Assembly (NCBI GenBank): GCA_948470475.1
Contig: OX419345.1
Coordinates: forward strand, 4,493,533-4,557,532
DNA: 64,000 nt
Origin: Galaxea fascicularis
Taxonomy: Eukaryota > Cnidaria > Anthozoa > Scleractinia > Euphylliidae
Direction of reading: 5' to 3'
Part shown: positions 24,682-36,100 of the stretch, one piece after another
Numbering within the stretch: the first letter of the stretch is position 1
How the letters are laid out: the number at the start of each line of letters is the position of its first letter
Made by a program: the position numbers and the translations under genes
The notes under the pieces: model-generated
Database searches by the model: none
What the model saw: the letters and a program-made list of their open reading frames with translations, nothing else
What the model was told of the DNA's origin: nothing

Positions 24682-27600
24682 TTACCCAAGGGCGTATATG
24701 AGCATCAATATTATACAGATTGAAATCACGCTTGCTAAAATAATGGAGTCCCGTCGTTTCCTCACATTTATACGTTGAATTAAACTGTTTAACGCGGGAA
24801 AACGATCTGAACGGCGTGTTAAGGAACGAAACTGTAAAAACACCATACCTAATAACTGTGGAAAACAGCTCTCTTTATAACTGTGAAATAGTGGAACAAG
24901 ATGCTCTTCAATCTCGCTTGAGCGGCAACTCACGAGTCTTTCATGGGTCGTCTGTGTGCCGGATCATTGGGGCTGGTGTCATAGCGGATTTGGATCCCCC
25001 GCGGATTTGGACCTCCTTAAGTTAACTAACTCTAAACCTAACCCTCAAAGGACTTACGTTTCCCGTTAAAATTTTCGAGACCAATTATTAATCGACTGTT
25101 GTCGACTTAGATTGACAACTTCGGTTGGGTGTCCAAATCCGCGAAGGGGGGCCAAATTTAGACCGTGGAGTCCAAATCTGAGGAAATGGGGTCCAAATCC
25201 GCTAAGACACCAGGAACAAAAGGCTCGTGAAGAAAGCGTATGTTCCTGGTAGGCCTATGTACAACGGGGACAAAACTGTGAAAGAAGTCTTCAGCCAACC
25301 TGTATTCCTTGCGAGTGAGTAAAACGCGAGTGTGTGTGAAAATTACCTCCCCTACCTTGCTCTTCTCCCCAGGCAATGTGTCTCATCAAGGGAAATTTCC
25401 GCACACACACACAAGGTTTGCTCACCCTGTTTTCCCAAGGCAAAATAACCTTAATGACTTGTAGTCTAAGATACATTTTACGATCCATGGGCAAATTTGT
25501 CAAAAGGATACTGGTTACTGTACTTAGTCGGCTGGACACACCATAAAGAACACCTCGCTGGCTCTGAAGATTTTCCTTCGTGGCCAATGCAACCCTGAGA
25601 GTGGAAAGATCAGTATTTATTAAATCTCATCTATAAGGAACTACAGCTGTTAGAAGAGCAAAATAATGAAACAAAAATCAACTACAACAACAGCAGTAGC
25701 AGCTCACAGTTAGTAATTTTTGACATTTCGGACTAAAGAATGTCGCTGTAGAGAGCAAGTTTTGTTGTGACCAGTTTCAAAATCTGCAGATTCCTCTTGA
25801 AGTCTCTAAATATTATAAGAAAGCTTTACTCGATTCAAGGAAGAAGGATAACATTTATGACAAATTTATGAACTCTAAGTTTCTATCGTTAAGACTAAGC
25901 TTTTGACTAACAGAAACCATCACACAATAAGAGAAACTTACCCAATGACTTCATCGGCCATACGATCAGAACTAAAATGCCAAGAAGAAGTAAATAAATA
26001 GTAATAAATACTTAATTGACCACTCCCCTGGAGGAGCTTTTCAGGGCCAGTGAAACAAATAAACAAACAACATGAAAACAACAGAGCTAAGAAACCCAAC
26101 TGGTGGGGGGCAGATCATTTAGCTATTTACAAGGATGACCAAGGAGTTAAACCAGGCACTTGCCCAGAACAACATCAGCTAGTCGCCAGAGTGGGAATTG
26201 AACCAGGGACACCACACTGAAACCACTCAGCCATCCTGCCTCCACAAAGTTGACAAATGAAAAAAGCAGAAACCTCAAATCAAGTTTATCTTTCTAAACC
26301 ACCAGTAAACATGCATCATAATGACAAAACTTACTTTCTTATGTGTTCATTTTCTTTGAGGTAAAGGTCCGTTCTTCTATTCATTCCAGTCTTGTATGCA
26401 CTAAAGTAAAAAACAAATTATTAAAGAAGCATTTGATGACAGTTCAACTCTATCTGGTAAAATGCAAAGCTCCATGAATAAAATCTGTATTATTACTAAG
26501 GGATTCAGCAGCTATAATCACATTCTGGGGGAAGGGATAAATAAGGTGTAACCCTCTTGAGTTCTTAACTTAACAGTGGTTTGTCTACCAACAAAAAACA
26601 ACCAACAATCATCATACTAACTTAATATCCCTGTGAACAGATCCAAGTAAATCTTCTCTGTCTTTGAATGCTTGAATGTTGGCCTATGAACAAAAAGGTT
26701 GGATTTAAACTTTAATCTGCAACTCCTAGAAAGTACAGGCAATAATACTTTTAAATGTTCAAAGAGCAAATCATTCTGGCTTGTAAACCACAATACTTCT
26801 TTATCCTTTTCAAGAAGTTCTACAGCTTCAATAATGACTAAAAATTGCCCCTTTGCAACCAGCAAAAAAGTTCCTGTATTCATTATACAGAGAGATTTGA
26901 GGAAAAATCTGAGGGAAGGGACATACAGGAAGACGTCAGTTTATCACTGTGTTTCAGCATGATGGAGTTTAAATGACAAAACTAGAAAGGATCGCTTTTG
27001 TCCCAGTGGTGGACTGAAGAGCTTTGGAGCAGGGCTTCGCAAATGAGAATTGAGCCCTAGGTGCCACATCATGAATTAAAACAGAAGATTTACAACACCA
27101 CAGCCATATTACCACAAACTTTGTTTCCTTCCCAACAAAATTAAGAAATTAGAAACAGCCCAACACATTGTCAAGCATCTCTTCCATGTTTATAATGAGT
27201 CAGTACAGTAAAAGTGTCCAATATTGTTAATCCCATTTTCAATATGAATAAAGGCATACAGGGCAAACTTTATGTGTCACAACTAATTCACTACTAGAGC
27301 AAATTTAAAGCACTGACATTTATTATGATCATTATTCACTGCCTTCCATCAGGGGAGCAAGGTTGGCACGGCAAGGGTGGGCTGAGTTTGTTGGTTCTCT
27401 ACTCTGCTCTGAGAGATTTTTCTCTGGGTGGTCCGGTTTTCCCCTCTCATCAAAACCAACATTTGATTTTGTTTGATTTGAGTTTAGTTGATTTACAGTC
27501 TCCCCAATTAGTACAGCACTGTGCTCAGCTACAAAGATTTGAGACTTAAATAAAGTAATTATATCATTATTGAACACATTGCTGAAAATAAAAAAAAAGA

Positions 27601-29908
27601 AGTACACAATAAGAATTTCACCTTTGTTTTTGAAAACTCATGCGAGTAACCCTGCAGTATATCTCTGTGCCTCTGGAGTGTGTGGAGCTGAGTAGCATTA
27701 GGCTGACCCAGACTAAACCCTGATGTGTACTCAGCCATTGCATCATTCACTTCTGTCAACTGAAACCAAAGGGAAAACACCTACTGAAGTGGACTGTGAA
27801 CATCATTATTAACAGCAGGATCACATAAGAGATAGCATTAAATCCTAAGACAATGGCAAAACATATAACTTTTATGATGTCACTCTGTCCAAATCAAAGA
27901 AACTATTTTGGGAGTTTGTATACAGTTGAGTCTAGAAACCAATGCAGCAAGTCCTAGAATTTTGACTCAAGCAATAGCTTTCTTTTTGAACACACAGAGC
28001 AAATCAAAGTTTAAAAAGAAACCCTCATCAAGGGAAAGATCTCAACATTTGGTGTTAAGATGCTGGAAATTAGCCGGTCTGCAGAGTATGGTAAATGCTT
28101 GCATGAGTCTATTTCTGTAAATACTCATTGCACACACCAGAATCATAGCATTCCATGCAGCAGCTGTAAGGCTAAGAGACATGTAGCTTTTGAAGAAAAT
28201 CAACCATAGAATCGGAGGGTGTAATTTGCAGGTTGCAGGTTGCAGGTTTATACAGGCTGGAGGGCGCAGCAAAAATTCAACCAGACGTTGAAAGTTCCGG
28301 AAGTGTATTGTTAAATAGTTAATGATTAACTCACCACGTGCTCTGATCGCAGTATCGATTGACTCGATTATGGACTCCATCGAACAGTGAGATAACAGGC
28401 CTTTCATTCCTTTCTTTTCCATTAGATTGAATTGAAGACCAGTTCAGTGTACGATTTACATGTACATATAATATAATGCTGTATCACCCTGACCGGTTGT
28501 TTTATGTTTTTGTAGATACGGATCAACTGATGATGAAACATGCGATCTTGCATCACCAGGTACACTTAGATTCTGGTTTACATTATATTTTATGTATACG
28601 TATTGAGGGTCAGGCGCTAAACAAAACACCGATTCATAGGCAATAGAAATTGTGATTTTCCATTCGGTCACGGAAATTGTGCCAGTATCGCATACATATG
28701 AGATGAAATTTTGTACGCATGTCGGTCACGTTTCTTTTTATATCGTACGAACTTACGAAATAATTTTCTCAAATGTTACTATAATAATTATTATTATCAT
28801 TATTATAACCTGCAACCTGCAACCTGCAACCTGTAACCTGCAAATTACACCCTCCGACCATAGAATCACACTTTTTGGCTCTGCACATTCGAAACATCAT
28901 TGAATTCTGCCATACTCTGCACGTTGGGAAGAGTCATACAAAAAAAAAATCTGCTTTAAAAGGTTGCCAAAATTAATTCTCAGAGAACTGTTGATACTCA
29001 AATTTCCACTGGATAGTAGTTCCTGAAAGAATGTTTCATGGGTTGGGAAATGGATGTTGCGCAGATGAGTCAGTGGCATTTTGAAAAAGAAAACCAATCA
29101 CTGCACAAATTGGAAATAAATATAAAAGTGAACTCTCAGTCGAGACTACATTTAAGGCGAAAATGTTTGGGCAAGTTTTGTATCACAACAGGAGAAAATT
29201 AAAACTTAAAAACCAGTCTCGAAGATCACCGAAATTTTGTTCTATTTTCAGTGATCCTCCGTTATGAACTAATTTGCGAGGTTGGCTGAATTTTGACATT
29301 TTTGTGCAACGTCATCTGATCGAACCGTCGGAAAAATAAAGGGATTAACATAAAATTAATTAAACGGCAACTATAATTTCCATGAATGAAATAGAAAAGT
29401 GAGACAAAAAATTGGGAACTCTTAAGGAGAAATCGACCCAATATGTTCAATTTGCTAACCTTGGACAAAAGTTGTTCTATCTCCAACCCCATGGTGTCGA
29501 AAAGACGTTCACTTGACGAGCTGTTCAGAAGTGGTGATGTGTCCGAACTGAAAATTATAGTAATAGTAAATTATCAAGTTTGAAAGCACTCAAGTCTGCG
29601 TATAATCTACTTATAAGGCAGTTACCTTTCTTTGAAGCCATTGTGGTGACTGTAATTCGTCCCCAACTTGCTAAACGACACCAATTTTAGATCGATTTCG
29701 TTTTCAAGTTGCCTCGCTTTCTTCCTCAATTCTACCGATAAATTAAAGAAAGATCAGTTATTAGGCCGACAGACCATCGACTATATCACCACAGAGTCAG
29801 TAAATTTCGAAGATAAAGAGAACCGTAAAGGAAATCAACGGCAAAACACGAACCTTCCCATTTCATAGGAGTTATTGAGGAAGCCATGTTTTCTGCATCA
29901 TCGCTCAT
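24682..29908 (-). CDS. GOSR1: Golgi SNAP receptor complex member 1 (GS28/GOS-28, Qb-SNARE)
   Basis: Exons on the minus strand: 29908-29854, 29731-29626, 29547-29460, 27759-27622, 26683-26622, 26400-26335, 25971-25942, 25594-25512, 24806-24682. Phases agree throughout and give 250 residues, the same length as human GOSR1. Recognised stretches in order: LRKKARQLENEIDLKLVSFS; SSDTSPLLN; LEIEQLLSK; HTLQRHRDILQGYSHEF; NRRTDLYLKENEHIRNSDRM; ATKENLQSQRG; NRFPALNSLIQRINVRKRRD. The SNARE helix with its central glutamine (SQRG) is followed by a C-terminal membrane anchor of about 20 residues ending YALG. The protein is a tail-anchored v/t-SNARE of ER-Golgi and intra-Golgi transport. The start ATG is followed by a coral-type N-terminus (MSDDAENMAS), unlike the vertebrate MAAG. 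Intron 3 (27760-29459) holds a foldback transposon; introns 4, 6 and 8 hold SINE or MITE copies. It is divergently paired with MYO19. Confidence 0.96.
24973..25213. mobile_element. 241-bp TIR element (GOSR1 intron 8)
   Basis: Terminal inverted repeats: CTGGTGTCATAGCGGATTTG on the left, and its inverse CAAATCCGCTAAGACACCAG on the right with a single difference. Variants of TCCAAATCCGC recur inside. No clear target duplication is seen. Confidence 0.65.
25998..26240 (-). mobile_element. tRNA-derived SINE, family B (GOSR1 intron 6)
   Basis: Read on the minus strand, the head GGAGGCAGGATGGCTGAGTG carries an A-box and is followed by a B-box CTGGTTCAATTCCCAC. The tail runs to TTAAGTATTTATTACTATTT. 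It differs in sequence from family A. Confidence 0.65.
27352..27560 (+). mobile_element. tRNA-derived SINE, family A, copy 3 (GOSR1 intron 4, antisense to the gene)
   Basis: Head GGGGAGCAAGGTTGGCACGG jumps directly to GGGTGGGCTGAGTTTGTTGG, so about 60 bases with the B-box are deleted. Body and tail (AAAGATTTGAGACTTAAATA) are present. Confidence 0.72.
28213..28856. mobile_element. 644-bp foldback/TIR transposon with 10-bp target duplication (GOSR1 intron 3)
   Basis: Left end CGGAGGGTGTAATTTGCAGG followed by CAGGTTG heptamers. The right end is its inverse with five heptamers. The flanks are identical: ACCATAGAAT at 28203-28212 and 28857-28866. No transposase frame lies inside, so it is non-autonomous. 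A 9-10 bp duplication would suit Mutator-like elements; the family is an inference. Confidence 0.8.
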
Positions 29909-30139
29909 AATTGCAACCCGCGTTGCATGACGGGATGTGATACGTACACACTTTTGCAGTTAGCCGCTGATTGAATTTCTTTTAACACCGTGGTTTCAGT
30001 CAATTTCCACCAATCAAAGCCCATTATTTCTACACGGTTCGAAATTTGAATGTAAAGCTTTGAAGATGCGATCGGAGTTTTGTTTCTATCTCTGATCAGC
30101 TGTGTTTACTTCGCTATTTGCTGATCAACAGGTCAAAAT
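29909..30139. promoter_or_regulatory. Shared GOSR1/MYO19 divergent promoter region
   Basis: Only 231 bases separate the two start codons, GOSR1 to the left and MYO19 to the right, so both 5' UTRs and core promoters must lie here or overlap neighbouring exons. The stretch contains a CCAAT-like box (CCACCAATCAAAG at about 30008-30020) and no clear TATA box. Promoter activity is inferred from geometry and was not observed. Confidence 0.6.
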
Positions 30140-33100
30140 ATGGGGGTGAGTTTCTTGTATGTACGTTACTACTAAACATGGACAAATCGATCGCCTGTGC
30201 TAAGTTCCTTTGACAAGAACCGCCAAAGTTGTCCAATATTATGACCTAATTCACTTTTGTGTTCTTGTTTCGATCGAACCATAAAATGTGTAACTAAAGC
30301 TTGGGAAATGATCTCTTGATTGCCACAGACAAGACTGCGCTCTGATCAGTTTTAAACGATCCTCCCTTTTTTAATTTTCTCTAATGTTTTGCTCATTTGA
30401 TGATCGGATATTTTGGATAGCTGGTTAACTTATCACGACTGCTTCCCAATCTGCAGGTTTTAGAGAATTCAAGTGTTATCCAAAAGGCTCAAAGAAAGAA
30501 GGAAATTTCATCAGACAAAGTTTGGCACAAGGGGCATGATGAGGTGAAAAGAATTGATCTTCGAGGCACTGATGACCTGACGTCACTGAGTCCTTTAAAT
30601 GAGGAAACAGGTCTGATTTTCTGTGTCGGTCTGTGTATTAAAGATTGCTAGTCGCTTTGCTAGCTATAATTTATTATTCCTGTGCATATGCCCATTCAGC
30701 ACAATATATTTTCCAGTTGTTATTAAGTGTACAGACAAGAAAATGTTTATTATATTTATTCTGTGAGTGGTTCGAATCTGTCAGTTTTCAGTGATGTCCA
30801 CATGCAATATTTAAGTGCATCAACACTATAAACATGTAACATTGAGACATTAACTCTGGCTTACCGTAACTGTGTTTGGTTGGCCAGATCACTATTTCAC
30901 CAGCGTGAGCTAGGCCTTGTTGTTCCTAAATCTAGACCAGAATCAACACCTTGCTGAATTTCACATCAAATACAGTTGAACCTTCTCTCTTAAAGGACCA
31001 ATTTTCGAAAACAGAGAAAGTTTTCAAGTCAAATCGCTATAGAACTGATGGAACCTCTCATCAGCAGCCACCCCTTGAAAGCGACCACCACCACTTTTAG
31101 AGATGACTATTTGAAATTTTCTATTGTTTTTACTTCCCAAAGTGACCACTTGACACATATATAATCTGCCATATCTCTCCTTGGCGAAAATTCAAAAATG
31201 TGTTGCTTTAACATATTAGTCATATCATTACAGCACACATAAATCTCACTCCATTTGGAGCTACCAGAAAAGGTCCCACAATAGACTTACCATATGAATA
31301 AAGCATTAAAATTACCATATACAAATTGCCCAAAATTTAGGCCCCCTTTGGCCTGGCCTATCATAAGGGACCACATCCTGTATTAAAGCGACCACTTAGA
31401 CTTGACATTTTCAGTGGTTGCTTATGGAGGGTTTGACTATATATGAACCTTGCACAGATCCAAAGTGCAACAGCTAGTGCACAAGACTGGGCATGTGCAA
31501 GTTTTGTATCAATCAATTCACAATGTGCTTTCTAGAGCTCTGTCTTGTGGGTATCAACTATTTCTTCCTGTGTACTTCAAATTCCAAAGGTATAGCTACA
31601 ATGTCTCATGATCTCCACCACATATTGTGAGAAAAATGCCCTGATATTTATTGTGACCCCTGGGATGAAGAACAGATAGAACCTATGATACTTTTTTAAT
31701 ATACTGGCTGGTTGTGACAAATAGTGAGCACCTGATGACAGTCCAAGAGGTTGTCCACTGTCATGGGTATGGTCAGTCTTTCTAGTTGTTGGCCAGCAAC
31801 TTTAAGGAGGATCAAGAATGTAATGAGTTAATGATACAAGCTACTATAATCTATTCCCCGGGTGACAAAATGTAAAATGTCTAAAATCTTTTATATTATC
31901 TTTACAGTAATCAAAGCTATAGAAACTCGTTTTCAAGCAAGGACGTTCTACTCTTGGGCAGGTATGCACTCTATAGCAGCTGTAGATTCTCTGTTCCTAA
32001 AGCATGGTTGCCAGGTGACGGTTACTTAGCAATCCCAGTTCATATAGTCCTATGACCACTTTCCTTCGCCTCTTCAGGTCAGTTTCTTTTGCAACCCTAG
32101 TAGAGTTGTAGTGCGCTTGTAGCCATGGTTACATTGCCTCCTCTTAAGTACAAAAGTAAAGAACCTTGAACTTACGTGCTATTTTATCTGTCTCCCTCAC
32201 AGGTGTCCCTCTCATTGCCGTCAATCCATTTCAAAATATTGCTGAACTTTATGATGAAAAGATGGTGGAGAAATACAAGAAGATCAGCCCAGTTGACATA
32301 AAGGTTGGAAATAAAACACCCCCTCATTTTTAAATGGCCATTTTCTGCTATGGTCTTTTTTAACTTGTAATACTGATACTTGTCTTTTTGTGACGCATGC
32401 TCCAAAAGGAGCTTATTGTATTGCTGAAAGAGCAATCAGAAGGAAACTGAAAGAAAAGCAATTATTTGACAGACTAGACTTGAATGATCAGTATTTTATA
32501 AAGTGTTGCATACATTCTTCATAGCACAATTTACTCTTCCATGTTCTACCAATACATGCATTGATCAGATCCAACAATTATTATACAATTTAATATGGCA
32601 ACAAATACAGAGACAACATTACAGTCACAGATAAAATGGTTACATTATTACAGCATTTGAGCAGCAAACAAATCAACTCAACCCATTTCCTCTTAAAATA
32701 ATATTTCCTGATGATTTTTCTTTCTGTTCCACAGTTAAAAACAATTTTGTTTTTTAAGCCCCAAATTCCAGAATAGTTTCCAGGTTTCTTCTGCAGTCCC
32801 ACATAATTAATTCTACTTCTTGTTGCCAAGGGCATTTTCTTCTATCAATAGGGATCACAGAAGGGCATCAAAAACTAAGTTCAGGTGGTCTTTGTAACAT
32901 TTGTCATCATGCAACAGACAAATGGCAAATGGCTTCATAATAGATTCTCTCAATGAAACACTTTGCTTTCCTTCTTCGAAATCATCATATCCATGATATA
33001 CCTCATCGTAATCATTATTAATATCATTATGAGATCATCCTCATCATTGTTTGCACCTCATACCTCAATCTAGGAGCATCCACCTCACATTTTTGCTGTT

Positions 33101-36100
33101 GGTCAGAAAGCTTTCTGTGACCTTGAAAGAAATCTGGACACCAGAAATCAATCTGTCATCATCAGTGGCGAAAGCGGCGCAGGGAAGGTGTGTATGTAGG
33201 AAGGGGTGGGTCAGGTGAGAAATGTTCAAGTGAAGATTTTACCTTTTTTCTTCTCTTTCTTCCTTTTCACAGACCTGGACAACACGTAGTTTGATGCACT
33301 TTATTACAGACATGGCTGATACTGGGTAGGACGTTATTACAGCAAGAATACAAATCATCTATCCTCTTTTTCCAAAATGGTTGTCTAGGCATGGCCCATT
33401 AAAATAGTGAAGGGGGGAAGGGTGTGGGGAAAATACCTATAAATTTCATGCAAGGTGAAAGGACAAGAAAAACAACTAGTGTCAAGAAGATTAGACAAAG
33501 TAAAGAACAGTCATGCACCTAAAAAAAATCCTGCAAGTAAAGAACAGTCGTGCACCTGAAAAAAAAATCCTGCACATTCAGTGGGCGAAAAAAATCATGC
33601 AAACTGAAAATCCCCCCCCCCCCTTGCTTCCTCGCCCCCCCCCCCCCCCCCCCTCATCCCATCATTTTTCTAATGGTCCGTCCCATATTTATAGTTTCGT
33701 TTCCTTCTTTTGCAGCACAGAGGATAGCACTAATGTGAACAGGATCGAGCAAAGAATACTTGATTCCAATCCGATTCTGGAAGCGTTTGGCAATGCACAG
33801 ACTATGCGCAACAAAAACAGCAGTCGATTTGGAAAATATATCCAACTTCAATTTGATCGGTGAGAAAGGAAGCAAGTCACTGAAACGTCCTTTTTGCGCA
33901 AGTTCACGTGATTCATTGATGTATTTCTGTTTACCAAATAGATTCCATTTTGTCATGCGTCGGTTCAGTAATACATCACAGATAACTTCAAAATGCGTTA
34001 ACATGTAAGTGCGGGCACACAAGGCGATAGCCGATCAGTGTGTCACTGTTGTTCTTACCACATTCGTCGACGTCTTCTGTGATCTATTACTGAACAGAAG
34101 CACGGCAACATGGAACTGATCTATTTGCTTTTATATTGTAAAGAAACATCTTATGTTTCGCTTAGTGGCGCTCAACTGAGACTGTTTAAGTATTTTGTCA
34201 TTTTCTACAAAGAAACGTGTTTTCTTTTTTTCTTCTTACTTTTGGAATTTGTCCACAGCTCTCGGAAAGACTTTATTCAAAATCTTTGTTCGCCCAATCT
34301 GGTAAAATGGTAAATTTTCAAAAATTTCCGCTGTTTAAAAAACAGAGGGAACAGTTTCTAATGTTGACGTCATCTGTATATCTGTCCTCTAGTAGATCAT
34401 AAGTAAGAAACAATCAAAATGTGATTTTCGGAAACTAACTGTTAGTAATTTTTGCATCGCATTTTCTGTGGAAACAGTTAACCGACCAAGCAACACAAAG
34501 AACTCCTCAGCTGAACTCCTCAGCTGACAAGACAAAATCATTTTTAATGTTACTTTTTAATGCTCTGAAAATTCTCCCTTCAGGAGCCAGAGGATCATTG
34601 GTGCTACAATAAACACTTATCTGCTAGAGAAAACAAGGGTTGTACATCAAGCGCAAGGAGAGAGAAACTTCCACATTTTTGACCAGGTGCGAGGCAGTTT
34701 CTGATTCTTGGATTTATCACACTCATTTCACAATCTGATTGGCTATCAACAGTGTAATTTGTATAGGTAATCACGTGATTTCGGGTGTAATTTGGAATAA
34801 ATAAGCACAAGTAAGTTTTTTTCAAAATCAAAGACCAACAAAATTGCACGAGCCCATAGGGCTTACCAGTTTTAGTCGCATAACGCCCCCTCAAAAAGAA
34901 ATTTGGGGGGGGGGGGGATGAAATAAGTTACACCAGCTATTTTCCATCATTTTTATCTCAGAATTTCGCTCGACCCCTCCCCCGCTCCCGCCTTTCCTTT
35001 GATTTCAATTTTTAAGCGTGCGTCCCCCCACTCACCCACCCTCAAATCCCACCATCCCACCCTATCCCATAAAAAATGAACGGTCTTTTATGAGCAGATG
35101 TATGCGCGTTTCACCACGATGAAAATATTGGCCGTACCTATCCTATCTTAACGAGGAAGCAGTATGACAGAGTTCCACGGAATATCGGAGCGCGCGTAGG
35201 GGCAGACCAAGCGAAAATATCTGTCTTTAATTTTATCGTTTTCGTTCTCTTTAGATTTCTACACAAGAACGTCCAAACACGGCTTCGAAAAATAAAGAGT
35301 CTTCTTTTGTTGGTGAGAATAGCACATTTGAAAAAGTGTTGCTTTGTGGCTGTTGAACAGTCGCCCTTACAAAATGACCCGGTAATGAAGCCTCCTTTCA
35401 TCGCTTGCCACTGCTAGGGGCAAACGTTTCGCGCATTAGTGGTAGGAAAGGATGGGCGCTATTTGCAAGAGACTCCCCGCGAAAGCTCAGTGATTATGTT
35501 TTTATCACCAGTATGATTCAATACCGAAATAATTTTCTCTAAGGCGTCTTTGTTAGTCTCTATTTATGTCTCTGTTTGGTCTTCTTTTTAGCTCTCGAGA
35601 AAACAAGGCAGGCGTTAAAAAGCATAGGAATTCACAGTGAACTTCAGTGCGAGATATTCAAGGTAACACCAACTTTTCACTTTAGACGAAGCTGTCGTCG
35701 TGTCTTTGAAATTCGTCGTTCATGCGTCATAATTTGTCATTTCAGGTGCTAACTGGTATTCGCAAACTGTGTGAAGTCAAATTTGAGGAGTCGCCTACAT
35801 CGATAAGTGAAACTTGTACCATTGAAGATGGCGATTGTGGAGGTATGTATCGATTCAAATCTCACGCGGAAAATGAAACAGTTTCCAGAACAATTTTTGC
35901 TAATTTATTACTTTTCAATCTTTGTTCTCTTTTCCGATTTAGTGTCAAGCGTTTGTGAATTGCTAGAAACTGATGCTGAATCGCTAAAACGGTGCTTGTG
36001 TTTCCGACGAATAACAACGGGTTCAACCCGTGAAGAGTTCATGAAACCATGTTCAACATCAGAATGCTCGGACAGAAGGGATTGCATGGCTAAACTGATA

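Noticed and set aside
28042..28422. 126-codon minus-strand frame in GOSR1 intron 3
   Set aside because: It runs across the left end of the foldback transposon, so it is a by-product of repeat sequence.
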